Source of the DNA: Siphlonurus alternatus | Taxonomy: Eukaryota; Arthropoda; Insecta; Ephemeroptera; Siphlonuridae | DNA: 64,000 bases | NCBI GenBank assembly: GCA_949825025.1 | Contig: OX463779.1 | Span: 26,828,816-26,892,815 of the forward strand | Direction: 5' to 3' | Shown here: one piece after another, positions 25,027 to 38,145 of the stretch | Numbering within the stretch: position 1 is the stretch's first letter | Layout of the letters: the number at the start of each line of letters is the position of its first letter | Position numbers and translations under genes: made by a program | Notes under the pieces: model-generated | Databases searched by the model: none | What the model was told of the DNA's origin: nothing | Seen by the model: only the letters and a program-made list of their open reading frames with translations

Positions 25027-25757
25027 GGGCTGAAAGACGAGGCACTTTATGTCAATCTAACATTCATAATTATGCATATGCATACTGTAATCTGTTTAAT
25101 AAAAAAAACAGTGGCTGTTCAGTTTGTGTAAAACGTACTGTACATACGTATAATTTGTTGAATTTGATGATCTTTATTATACTGTATGCAAACAAGGAAT
25201 ATTTTTATATTTATCATACAGTATTATATGTATGCATATAATTATGATATTATGTCAAGCTGGTCACAGACAATAATGTCTGTGAGCTGGTCAAGCATAA
25301 AATAATGCTGAAAAAAAAAGAGAAACGAGTATGTAGAAATTGTCACTCTGCATTAGCGACATTTAGTGAGCTGACTAACAGTTTTTATTTAATATCATAA
25401 TCACCATGTTGTCGATGAAGTAAAGCAGTAATTATTACACTTGATATTTACTTTAAAAATGTTAATCATAAAAAATGTAATCACACACTTCGTTCAGCTG
25501 ACTCGTGCCAATTTGCTCGTGCTTCTTGTGGTTTCTTGCTGGTTTCTTGTTTGGCCGGCCCGTCAAATGTTTTTTAAATTCTTCACTAGATGGCCTTGGT
25601 GTCCCGAACGAGTTCAGCGAGTTGACTAGGATAAGTAGAAGAAATGGCCAGCTGATTTTGACAGTCAGATGTCAGATGTCAGATCCTAGTCGAAATAGTG
25701 CTTTTCTGCAAAATTTGTCTTAAATTCTGCTCTTTTATGAACTGAACAGTCTCCTAA
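25027..25757. promoter_or_regulatory. Divergent promoter region between VPS35 and KXD1
   Basis: The two start codons are about 730 bp apart on opposite strands with no repeat element identified between them, so both promoters must lie here or in 5' UTR introns. No TATA box is evident at either end. Bidirectional activity is inferred from layout only. Confidence 0.5.
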
Positions 25758-27714
25758 ATGGCAGAAATTACACCCGAAAGTGATTTAGGAAGCATTGAAT
25801 GTTTTCAAAATTATACAGCACCTGAGGTTTTTATTCAAGGACTTGCAGGGTTGGTGAACCAGCAAGATGTTGAGTCCATGATTCGGGCTCAGAAGCAAAT
25901 GTATGCATAAGAATAAGACCATTTTAAAACTCGATGTTTCCTGTACAGTATGAATATACATACGGGAGTTACGGGACCCCGGTTTTAAATTTTACCCGGC
26001 CCTGTTTTGGTTCCGGCCTGTTTTTTATGATCGATCCTTAATTTTTTTTCCTATAATAATTATTATTATAGGCAAAAAAAAAAAAAAAAAGTAAAAATAG
26101 AAAATTGTACGTAACCCCCTAAACCCTAAATCTCTTCTCTTCCATGAAAATAACAACTGATAATTTTTTTACTGGTTAAGGATGAATCTCAGTAGGTTGA
26201 TATCTCGTAATCGTACCGCCTGAATGCAACAAGACTTGCAGGGAACTTAGAACTCACCATCAATAGGTGGTATACAAATTTTGAAGCGAATCTGTCTTAT
26301 CAGTTTTGTGAAAACTGAGGTAGAAGTTTAACATTGGCCTTATGGACGGAAACCGGAAATGGAGCTGTTGTAAGAAAACTGCAAGACTGAATTTGCTGCT
26401 CAAACCATAAGCGATTAAGTTTTAGAACATTCTCGATTTTTTAAAATTTATTTCATTCGATTCGTTTGCAGGGAAATATTCTTTGATTCCGAAGTAACTG
26501 AGATTAATCGTTAAAAATATTAAAATAAATAGTAACAATAATTAATATTCTATTATTTGCCATAAAATGTCACTTAACGTTTAAATAACGTGGTGGGTCC
26601 AAAACCGTCACTTTTTTAAAAATCATTGCCTCCACACAAAACAAAATTTTACTCGAAAGAGATACTCTGATATGGAACTGAAATTATGATAAACTCAATT
26701 ATACATTCCATTGATCATGTTAATACTTTTTTTTTAAATTTTGAAGAACCTTTAATATGGCAGATAAAAATTGTTAAATGTGCGAAATCAGAAATGTCTT
26801 AATAAGGGGTTCCAATTCCGGGGCCTCTACTCTGCATTGTATCCCATCAATATTATAAATGAAATGAAATGAAATAATCTTTATTTAGCTTTCGCTATTC
26901 AGTACAAATATAGTTTATATATTGTTTTAATTAAACAATATAAAACAAGTGTCTTATCCTTGGCATCGGACTCGACTCTCTCTGTATATGCATAATATAT
27001 TATTATAATTAGTATTATACCCTGTATGGAAAAAAATTACTGCCAGGGGGAATAAAATAACCAAAGAAACAAGTTAGAAGAAGGGAGCTCTAAAAATAAA
27101 TGATCTGAAACTGATGACATTTAGGGGCATGAGGTGCAATATTTTACTGCTTATAATTTGATCCATATTAACAAACAATAAAGTAATGATTGTATTACAA
27201 CCAAAGTATTCCTGATCTCTTGTGTCCATAAGTGCTACTGTTTGATGTTGCTCTTTTTCCAGGCTACAGAGGTTTGAAAAAACCAACGAGATGCTGATAA
27301 ATTGCAACGCTCTGTCTGCGGGAAGACTGCAAACTGCCGGAGCGGAGTTCAAGAAACATTCTCAGCTGTTACTGGATATGAAAAAAGATTTGGACAACAT
27401 CTTCAAAAGGATAAGAGTAATAAAAACCAAACTCAACACTCAATATCCACAAGCCTTTACAGGTATGTAGAAATATTTGACATTGCTTTGCAGTGCTGAA
27501 GTATGTATCATATGACCTTGCAGCTGCAGCCAATCAGGCAGCTCTAGTTGAGGAAGAAGAGGAAGCAAAGGAGGCAGAGCCAACCGCTGATGTGCAGTCT
27601 GATGCTGAGGAGGTGTGTGAGCGGCCCAAGAAACGGAACAACAGTTCCTCCACAGATAGCAACAATGGCAACAGCAACAATGACTCCTCTCCTTGCACCT
27701 CAGACACGGGTTAA
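25758..27714 (+). CDS. KXD1: KxDL motif-containing protein 1 (BORC subunit)
   Basis: Three exons, 25758-25900, 27263-27462 and 27524-27714, join to 534 bp and 177 aa, close to the human length. KXD1 is a subunit of the BLOC-one-related complex (BORC), which sits on the lysosome surface and recruits ARL8 for kinesin-driven transport. The diagnostic block spans the exon 1/2 junction and exon 2: AQKQMLQRFEKTNEML, then the KxDL motif as MKKDLDNIFKRIRVIKTKL, then QYPQAF. This region is predicted coiled coil. Exon 3 encodes a low-complexity acidic and Ser/Asn-rich tail (VEEEEEAKEAEP, then NNSSSTDSNNGNSNND), typically disordered and poorly conserved in the family. The acceptor of exon 3 is ambiguous by 6 nt (two CAGs in phase), changing only two residues. 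Confidence 0.93.
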
Positions 27715-28666
27715 CAATATTTCCGTCTCCTATCTGACGACTTTATAGTCTTTCAATGGGGATGAAGTTTACATTGCAGTACTAGAAAAAAAATAATTAT
27801 ATAAAAAATTAAGCATCTGCATGGATCTTATTGAACTGATAACAAAATTGTTTGTTTTATATTTTTTATGATGATTTGTTAATTCTTGGAAATTTATTAA
27901 AGTTCAAGAAGGAACCAATGAGACCCGTTTAATTTCGATAAGATGTCACTTTCCTGTATCAACAAACATACCTGGGTAGCTTGAGGGTTAATGAAATCAA
28001 AGTAAATGCCTGTTTACGTACAGGAAAATAACATCATAACGAAAAAGCTCATCAAGCGTTTAAAACTAGATTTCTTGCTTTGGTTAATTGTTAAATAATT
28101 CCCGAAAATCAGCAAATCATTGTATGAACGCAAAATAAACGACGTTGTGATCAGTTTAATAGACTTAATAAATTTATTTATTTTTTTGATTAGCAATTAA
28201 ACCATAATATAATACACGACTACAATGAGTATATTAATGTTGTCTCATTGATTAAATTATTGTTACTCGTCTTTATCTTTTTTGCTTAATTATTGTGATC
28301 AAAAACAATTAGTATAAATATATTCTATAATTATTTTAACCAATTCCTATCTATAGCTGTTAACCTGTTTTGAAAATATATAAATAAAATAAAAAAATTT
28401 CTTTAAATTATGCTTTATATTTTAGTGATCTAAAAATTATTTATGCAGTATATTATATGCGTACATGCATGTGATAACGCCACGCGTACGCGGTTCGAAA
28501 AATATGTAAAATTCAGAAAAATAGTCTAACTAAAATATTTTAGGTTTATTTAGTAAAAAAAAAAAAGTAAAAAAATCTGTCGTTTACTTTTTTTGCAATA
28601 TATATGCTAATATAATTATACAACAAATTAAATTAACATTGAAAGAGGATACAATTAAAATTTACA
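27715..28666. other. Spacer downstream of KXD1
   Basis: Very AT-rich; includes the KXD1 3' UTR. No gene, RNA or repeat family recognised before family A copy A2. Confidence 0.5.
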
Positions 28667-29027
28667 TTAAGGGTAAGGTAACGCCACCAATGTTAAAAAA
28701 AAATCCCTCTCACAAAAATTCTGAAAAAAAATTAAAATGTTCTCCTCTACACCCCCTATCAGTAGCTAAAATATCAGGTATACAAATACGATCTAGTTTT
28801 TGAGTTATGAATTTTTAAAGTTGGCCAATTTAACATGGGAGTTTCATTTCTCCATGTTAAAGTAGTCACAACTTTAAAATTTTATAACTCAAAAACTAGA
28901 TCGTATTTGTATACCTGATATTTTAGCTACTGATAGGGGGTATAGAGGAGAACATTTTAAATTTTTTTCAGAATTTTTGTGAGAGGGATTTTTTTTAACA
29001 TTGGTGGCGTTACCTTAATACCCTTAA
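28667..29027. mobile_element. Family A palindromic element, copy A2
   Basis: 353 bp (28671-29023), with TTAA at 28667-28670 and 29024-29027. Near-perfect palindrome, same sequence as A1. The right terminus has a small internal insertion (TTACCTTAATACCC in place of TTACCTTACCC). Confidence 0.85.
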
Positions 29028-29700
29028 TTTGCATGATTATAAAAATTATGAAAATATAAAACCAACGTTAAAAAAATCTGAAAAAAATCAGGGCTAATTA
29101 ATTGGAAGACTGTTGTAAAAGTCTATATAATTATAATTTGAAGAACATATTATATAATTATATATATAATTATATAATATATATGTATAATATTATATCT
29201 GTCGGTTTACGACTTTTTCGTCCAAAATTCTCTTGCATATATTATATATATATTATATGTTCCAGCTATAATAATTAAAGGTTAAGCTCCTTATTTTAAT
29301 TATAATAAATTGGAATTTGGAAGAAAAAAAAATCATTATTTGCTCTGAGACCCTACAGGATCTCTGTCTCTCCCTCTCTCCAAATAAAGTTCTTTGCTGT
29401 CTCTCTGTCATTTGCTTAATTAAAATTGGCGGTAAAAAGGCCGATGTGGCAGGCACGGCCGATCATCTTCTGTATGTAACGAAATATGTACAATTCGCAT
29501 CAAAATGTTATCGGAAACAACCACCAGGTGGCACGTCGGTCAAGCTTTGTCAAGTTGCGCTTTGCGTTATTCATTTTCTTACACTAAATAAAAATGGCTT
29601 CCACTTCCGGTTTATTTTTTAATTAATTTGCTTACTATTTTATGATTATTTAAAAAAGAACACAGAGAAAATGGGTTTTATAACTTGTATTTAAGAAATT

Positions 29701-30203
29701 TTACATCATAATAGATTTGACAGTTGTCACAAAATGGTCCCAGGCTCGAGTTTTCCACTCCGCGGGCGAGATTTTCTTCCTCCTTGGCATGCAAATCCAA
29801 TGGGTGAGTCCAGGCCTGGCCAGCTGCAGGCTTGTTTCTGCTGTAACACGAAACAAAATAGCTATAAACATGCATATATCGGTAATTACTATATTAATAG
29901 GTTACACAGAATAGCCACAAGAGAACGAAAAATTACATCCTGCAACAAAACTGATTAAAACGGGACATAAACAACGCCTAATGTCCCGATCTTTTGGTCT
30001 TGTACTAACCTTTACTTCGTTCGTTCATATCAGGATGAATCCATCTCTTGTCTTCATTATATAGTGGTGATACAGTTCTTGCAGTCACAATAAAGGCTTA
30101 CAAAAGTTACACACACATTTATAACTCTTCAATAAATAAAATATAAGAAATAATAATCGAGACGACGATAAGCGCCATTCCGCTGCCGTATTGAAGTCGC
30201 CAT
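29701..30203 (-). CDS. Possible small unrecognised gene, head-to-head with UBE2C
   Basis: A tentative model. The first exon would start at ATG 30203 (MATSIRQRNGAY). A middle exon ends at a GTTAGT donor at 30010 and encodes TVSPLYNEDKRWIHPDMNER. A terminal exon 29840-29701 follows a TTACAG acceptor. In the spliced phase it reads GLTHWICMPRRKK then SPAEWKTRAWDHFV and stops at 29701. Tryptophan-rich, charged sequence and matching splice sites favour a real gene. However, the first junction is uncertain and another frame of the last exon is also open (FCDNCQIYYDVKFLKYKL), so the protein may be wrong in part. No domain recognised. The start is only about 250 bp from the UBE2C start, suggesting a shared promoter. 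Confidence 0.35.
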
Positions 30204-30404
30204 GTTTTTCCTAAGAAGCTGATATTATAAAAAAACTGTGAAAAAAATTGAAACTTCGTGAAACAACCGCTTGAGGGCCAAGAAAATACAAATATTTGGG
30301 CCGCTCGGGAAGTCGCATCGCCATGGTGGCAGGTGATTTTATAACAAGCCTTGTGATTCGCTGATGACTGTCGTACGTCATAACGCTCTCAACCAAGTGC
30401 TGTG

Positions 30405-30420
30405 ATTGGTCAAATTTGAA
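30405..30420 (+). promoter_or_regulatory. Inverted CCAAT and CHR-like element at UBE2C
   Basis: ATTGG (30405-30409) is followed five bases later by TTTGAA (30415-30420), 37-52 bp before the UBE2C ATG. TTTGAA is the cell-cycle homology region (CHR) bound by MuvB/DREAM complexes, and NF-Y sites with a CHR are known in mammalian G2/M promoters. The spacing here is shorter than usual, and chance occurrence of two short motifs is possible. Confidence 0.4.
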
Positions 30421-30456
30421 AAGGTGGAAGGCCGTGGAAGAAGACGGTTGAAAAAT

Positions 30457-33400
30457 ATGGCTCAGAATATTAATCCATTTTTTACTCCAGCTTCATCTTC
30501 ATTAAAAACCAACGAAGAGAGACAAAATCAACCAAAAGATAGCCATGCAGTTACTAAAAGGTATGTTCTACATTATGACGTAAAAATTATATCAGTAAGA
30601 GGTATATTTTATCAATAAAAAAGCACACCAAAATCTCACCCTATGTGGCCTATATGATTGAGTGAGTCATGAGAATTTGTATATTATCATACGAGATTGG
30701 CAAAACTCACTTCTAAGCCTATATTGTCGGTATGCATTCATCAATGCTTAGCCCCATATACATAATAAAAATACTTTCGATATGGTAGTACAACAGACTA
30801 GCTTAAATTCAGGTTTTATGCATACAATGCATATGCACATTATTATTATTAGTCTTTTATTAAACACAGAAAGTGTACATATTAACAGCACTAGAAACAT
30901 ACATTATAGAAAAACATTACAATAGAACACATAAAACATACATACAAAACATATATAATAGTTACAGAATAATAGAACAATAGAAAATGATAATAAAACA
31001 ATATAAAATAAAATAACAGATGATACTAACAGCCTGTTACATCATAATAATAATATATCATATATATAATCACATATATAAGACAAAATATGACATAGAA
31101 AATAGATAGAATAAAAAAACTTATTGCTTCATTGCTATTCAAAATCTATAGACTATATGAAATCTCCCCTGGCATAATCGCTAATAGGCTTAATTCTAGA
31201 TTTACAGATATTTAAATGATATTGGCTACAATATTCATTACATAATTTACATACACAAGATTGTTCAGCTTTATGATAACCAGAAGATTTACAAATTAGA
31301 TGGTGGAAGCCGTGAACAGCCTGGCGAGTTAAAACATTTCTAACATTGGATCTATCCAATTGGGGCAGACACCAATATTTACATGTCATAGCATCAGTGC
31401 TGTAAAACTCAGGATTAATATCCTGAGCTTTTTGATTCCTGACAGCTATAAAATTGGAATATTGATCTGTCGTTGGAAGTTTAAACATTTCTTTGATTTC
31501 TGTAATAAAATAATTGGAATCTATCAGTTTATAGGCCAGTCTAGTTTCGGTAAATTTTGACAGACACAGTAATCTTTTAACAAACATGGCTTTTACTGAT
31601 TCTAATTTATCAAAATCGGATACAGATAAATGAGGCCATACAATTTCAATACCATAAGTAGCCACAGGGGCGACTTTTAAATTGAATAGTTTGAGCCCTG
31701 TTTTGACGGATAGACCAGACAGCCCTGAGATAGTGTACATAACAGTGATAGCGTTCTTACATCTTTCTGTTATATGTTTAGAAAAAGAATGCCCTGTCAT
31801 TTGAAGTATTATGCCAAGATATTTAAATGAATTTAGAAATTCAATCTTTTGACCGTCACAATAAATTTCATCGTTTTTGCATAACGGTCCGCCTCTTCTA
31901 AACTTAACAACCTTGGTTTTCTCTGTGTTAATTTCTAGACCATTTGTTTTGGCCCAGATGGATAGATTATTTAGCGCTTTTTGTAGCTTGACTTTGCTCT
32001 TTGAAATAATAGCAAGATCATCTGCATATAAATTTAGTACGACTTGATCATTTTCATTTTCACAGTTTATGTCTTTTGTAATCTCAGTTATATCTGCAGT
32101 AAAAAGATTGAAAAGAAGAGAGCTGCTCGGGTCTCCTTGCAAAACTCCGTTAGATTGAATAATATTACTAGAACATGATAAGCGATCTTGAACACATACA
32201 TAATTGATATTTAGAATAACAGCTAAGATATTCAAAATTTCAGAAGGAATTACTTTAAATGACTTCAGCTTTTCAATGAGCAAATTCCTATTGACCGAAT
32301 CAAAAGCTTTTCTGAAGTCTACAAAAGCAATATATAAATGACCCTTTGGCTTCTCCAATGCTAGTTTAATTTGATTATATACTGTGGATACAGCTTGTAT
32401 TGTGGAACGCACAGTACTTCACTCAACCTACAGTATAACAGATCTTAGTTTACGTGTGGATTTGATTACGCGCGACGGCCATCTTGGAAGTCATAACATG
32501 GCTAAGATAGGGGGCGCCAGTCGGTCTAGACGTATAGTCTAGCCATGTCAGGCGTAAACTTAGATTTGTTTTACTGTAAACGTATGCATACAGTATGCAT
32601 ATTCATGGTTCATGGCCCACAATGCCCACATATAAATATATTTCTGATAGCTACTGTACATACACTGCATTCTGTATAATTTTGCATTAATAAGTTTTAG
32701 ATTAAAAAAATATTGTTTTGGTCCAATAAACAAAGTCAGATATGCATTAATTAATAATTTAAATGATTGTATTCATTCAGTATGATGCTTTTGAATCTTT
32801 ACGCTTCAATGGTGTCACATCTTTCCCATCTTACGTATGACCCATGAAGGACTTGACTATTGAAAACAACATATTGTTATTAAAAGTATGATATACAAAG
32901 ATATGAAATGCAGTGTATTTCATAGTAATAACAATTATTTTTAACCACTTCTGTATCAGATGTTATCGGGGTTTGTTGATTATTTTCCACTCTCTGATGA
33001 TACCATACGCCTCCCCCCCCCTTCCCCAACCATACTCCACCCGAATTTCATTAAAGTAAAACATGCTTCAATGCACTAAAAAGATGTGGCGGGAGGGGCA
33101 GCTGAAAGGGCTGCTGGGTTGCGAGGGCATCATCATTTTTGTTGCTGCAGCCCGGTGTTGCTATATAGCAGGTTGTAGGAAAATAAGTAAATGGGGATAA
33201 TATTTGCACTCCTGGCAAAGACCGGGGGGGGGGGGGATGTTCTTGCATGAGACCAATGTTAAAAGCCTTGGGATATCATGGTATGTGTTAACTATTAACC
33301 AAAACTTTGATTGTGGGAGCAACCTTCCAAAGGAAAAAATATTGCATTAAAGTGTACAATTTCATCGTCCACTTATTCTGCAGTGCTGCCAAAGCTGGTA

Positions 33401-36400
33401 CAGTATTACACAGTACAATTTTGCTTGCAATTTATTTTTTTTCAGCAAAAATGTTGTATTTTCTGTTAGGATTTGAAACATGTCAACAGTTTTTTTCTTT
33501 TGCAATACATTTAGATCATGCTTTAAATAAAATTGCAAGCAAATTGTACTGTGTAATACCAAGGATTTTGTTGTATGGATAGGTGATGGTACTGTCGTCG
33601 GTGAGGCACAGTCGTGAGGAGAAAGTGGGTGGCGGTTACATCAGTAACCAATGGGATGTCCGCCATCTTACGTTGGGGAACTTCCATATAGTTTACAATG
33701 CAAATGGTTGCGCTCGGTCGCCATCTTACGTTGGAGATTTGCCTCAGTAGCTCTAATGCTATTGGTATAGAGATAACCTATCCATACATACAAAATCCTT
33801 GTGTAATACCGGCTAAAGGCAATTTTTCCCTACCCAACTCTTGGATCTAAATATGTACATTATTGATTGGAAGTGACCTTGCAAAGCTACATTTACCAAT
33901 TAAGGTTTCTTCATACAGGTTATGTAGTCAGATTTGTTTGTCATTTTCATGCAAGTTGGGAGGACCCATTGCTGAGAAATTAAAAAAAAAATAGCATTGC
34001 ATGGGAGGGCATACTTGAAAATCTTGTTTGGAACTTGGCTTTCTTCTAATTGGTGGACCTTTTGGACTGTGAAATTAGTGTGATGTGAATGATTGAATTA
34101 TTGAATATTTTTGAATGTGCTGTTTAACATTGGGTGACATAACCCATACAAAAGAATGTTGCAATGAATATACAGCTTTTCAGATTCTTGATTCTTATTT
34201 GATTGTGTACGTGGTATAACATTACAGCATTGTATTGCTTGTTCACAGGTTGCAGAAGGAGCTGATGGTCTTGATGGTATGTAGTCTCTAGCCATATGTA
34301 TAATGTACACTGCATAGAATGGGTTTTAAAGATAAATTGCAACTTGAGCACATGTAAAGTTTGCAAGAAATGTTCAGTACGCAGGTGTAAATTTGTTGCA
34401 ATGTGGAATCCTGTGGAAGATTTTATGGGACTTGTTTACAGTAACAGCATTTTCATTTTTTACTACAGTAATTTATTTAATTAATCTAACACATGTATAT
34501 TCCACAAGTACACCAGCTTGTTGCCTTTCATTTTTATAAAATTGATGCTTACTAATTCAGGGTGTATACCATCTGGAAAAACCTGGAATACCGGGAAATA
34601 TCATGGAATTTCAAACCCTCTGGAAAAACCGGGAAAAATCATGGAATTTCGAAAAAAATGTCAAAAAAACTGGAATTATTACATTTTTCAGTAACCATTT
34701 TCTTAATTATGTAATATTGATGCCGAAAATCTTGATACCGTTTTGTTTTTTAATCTTTTGTCAAGTTCTAATATTTATTCAAATCAATTAAATAATTTTT
34801 TCAAGTATTGGAGATGAAAATGGGAAAAAATCGTGTGCAAAAGCGTGACGTAAAAAGATCGCGATTTACGAGAGATCGCGCGCGTATTATATTGACGTCA
34901 ATATTTCGGACGAATAGTTAAATATATTTACTGAAAAGTATATGAATGTTTCAAATATTAATTTGTAACTAAAAATACTCCTTCAATTAAAACAACTTTA
35001 ATTATAAACCAGAAAAATATAATTATATATATATTATTTTTAACGATGCAAGTGACCATGCATGCAGTACGTAGTGTAATTAAAAGATAGGCAATTTACG
35101 CGAATATTACTTTAAAAAAGTTAATCGTTTGATGAGAAAGCATAAATATATACAAGAGATCATTATAAATTATTATAATTTAACATATTCAAGCACAAAA
35201 AATTAAAGTAAAAATTATGGCACTGTAAACGTCATGCTTAAAAACTAGGAAACAACGCTATGTTGCTGTACGCGCGGCGTGAGCTCACTTTATTTTATTG
35301 ATCATAGAGGGTGTACACAATGTTTGCAGTATTTTTTTTTTTATTTTTTGAAAAATTCAGTGAACACAATATTCAGCATTTAGAGCATTTAGATAGAGGG
35401 AACTAAATTGAAAATTTTAACCTAAATTTTTGAAAAATGTTTTGTGTCCTAATTTATGGTTCCTAAACAGAGCGATCTCATACGTATATATATGAAGACC
35501 ACTCTGTTCAAGACCGCTCTGTTCCTAAATTTCTGAATTTTCAGGGAAATGTTTAAAATAATAATAAAAATACCAGCAATTTTTATCACATTCAATTCAC
35601 ACGGTTCAAACCGGACTAAAATTGATTTTAAGTGGGACTTTTCAAATTAATATTTTTTTCATTAAAATGACACTGAACACTGAAAAAAAAATGTACTTAT
35701 AATAAAAGTTTTTAAACAGACCCGAATAAAATTATATTGAAGTTAAAGTTATATCAATGCATTATTGCTGGATTTTTTTATTTTTTTTTAAACATTTCCC
35801 TGAAAATTCAGAAATTTAGGAACCATAAATTAGGACACTAAAACATTTTTCAAAAATTTAGGAAAATTTTAAATCTAGTTCCCTCTATCTAAATATTCTA
35901 AATGCTGTGTAATAGTAACCACAAAACGTATTTTGCAAATTTACTTCTTTTGTAAAATGAAGAGTTGCATGATCTGCATTACATTCATGTATGCACCATT
36001 TATGATAAATATAATATATTGGTGTTATAGTGTCATCAGACAAGTCAATTTCATTTATTTTATTTATTTATTTTTGCGATTTTTAACGTTCCCTATTATT
36101 ATTATCATCATTAGATTAAAGTATATAATAAATTTAGTATATATTATATAATCATATACAGTATAATTGATGAAAAGATTGTATTTTATTAATTATAATT
36201 TCATCCAAAATTTGAGCATTAAAATTTTCTAACTGTCAAAAAAGTTGCTCGCTACGCTCGCAATTTTTTTAAGTTGCTCGCTACGCTCGCATTTTTTTTT
36301 TATACGTGTATTATACTGTGTTTAGTTATTTTTTCTTGTTTATACTGGCTAGCATTTTTTTTTTTTTTTTTCATGATCTGTATCTTTCAATTGATAAATT

Positions 36401-38103
36401 ATAGATTTATAGTTGTTAAGAAAAACAAAATATAAAATGTCAAGATTTTTTTTTCCGTAAGGAATTTAATCCTTAAACGATACCTTAAAAAATTAAATGG
36501 TTCAAGTAAATTTTTATATAATATTCCTCCCCCACCCCCTCCTGAACGCTAAAAAAATACCTGGAATTTTTTAAAATTCCCTGGAAAAACCTGGAAAACT
36601 CATGGAATTTCATTTGGGAATAATGGTATACACCCTGTATACTATTCACTGACTAGTGCTAATATCTGATACGTTTTAATAATTAAAAGCTAATGATTTT
36701 TTCAGATGGGCACAGAGAAAGGAATATCTGCTTTCCCTGATGGAGAAAACCTATTTAAGTGGATAGGAACAATAAATGGACCCTTAGGCACAGTAAGTTG
36801 ATCTTTCTATATAATATGTGTGCGTATTTGTATATTGTAGTCTCTTTACTTTGAAACAAATATCAGAATCATAATGATTTATTTTCCTTATCTGCAATGA
36901 ATTTGTACAGTATAAATTAATTAATTGTCTTATACTGTAATTACAGTATGACAATTGTTGTCTTATGTTATGGAGACAAAATTTATGTTTTTGATTGTAT
37001 GCAGGTTATTAATGTTTACCTTACTGTTAGTCTGACGTATGTTGTTTTGCAGTTACTGTTAGTCTGACGAATGTTGTTTTGCAGGTGTATGAGGGGCTTA
37101 CCTACAAGCTGAGTCTAGAGTTCCCCAACAGCTACCCATACACAGCTCCCGTAGTCAAGTTCGGCACCCCCTGCTTTCACCCCAACGTGGACGGCAGTGG
37201 TAATATCTGCCTCGACATCCTCAAGGAGAAGTGGTCGGCCCTCTATGATGTCCGCACCATCCTTCTCTCCATCCAGTCCCTGCTTGGAGGTACATATATC
37301 TTTATTTGATTGCAAATAAATAAACAATTAACTATCAATTAATCTATTTCCTGCGTACAGAGTTACTAATTTTTCTGTTGATGTATTAAATAGTTAATTT
37401 TTTGCAAAGTACACTTAACCAACAACAGTATCTCTCCATGCTTTTTTGTGGTATGTACTGTATCATAATGTTGGTTGGCAACACGTTATTCTTCGTCCCA
37501 TTGTTGCAAAGTCTGTCACAAACCTAGGTTGGTGTATAGTACCCACAAGCGCCACCATCCAGGAATCCATCTATCTATATCATATGCCATTGTTATTTCA
37601 TGACTTCAAGTCGTTCTTAAAAAATAAAATGTGACATCATATTATTAAGGGCCCGATCTAGTAAAAACGGCCATAAGGAAAAAACAGCATTTTCCATCAG
37701 TTCTGTAAGGTTCAATATTTGCTTAAAAAAAAAATAAAAAATTTTATTTAAGAGAAGACACTGGTATGTAGGGGGCCAGTCGATTTTTTTTTTACACAAG
37801 TACCACCAATTAATTATTAATTAATAATTAAAAGTGGTAAAAGAGTGTCAACTTTGCTTTATCATAACACTTTAAAAAAAACGAATTTTATAAATGAAAA
37901 TCGTCCAGCCCCCTATAAAAAATTGTCATCTTTCATTTGATGCGTGCTGAATGTGTTAATTTAAAAAATTAAATGTACTGGAACTGATAGACTAAAGCTA
38001 CTTTTTTGCAATATCTAGTTCCTAAAACCGCTGAATGCAGCGCCGTGCGGAATTGCGGAAATATGCGAAATACTGAACTATTATACAAGTGCGGCCGACT
38101 CGG

Positions 38104-38145
<42 letters not shown>

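Noticed and set aside
36238..36296. CRISPR-like repeats
   Set aside because: Only two units, no spacers, eukaryotic transposon context.
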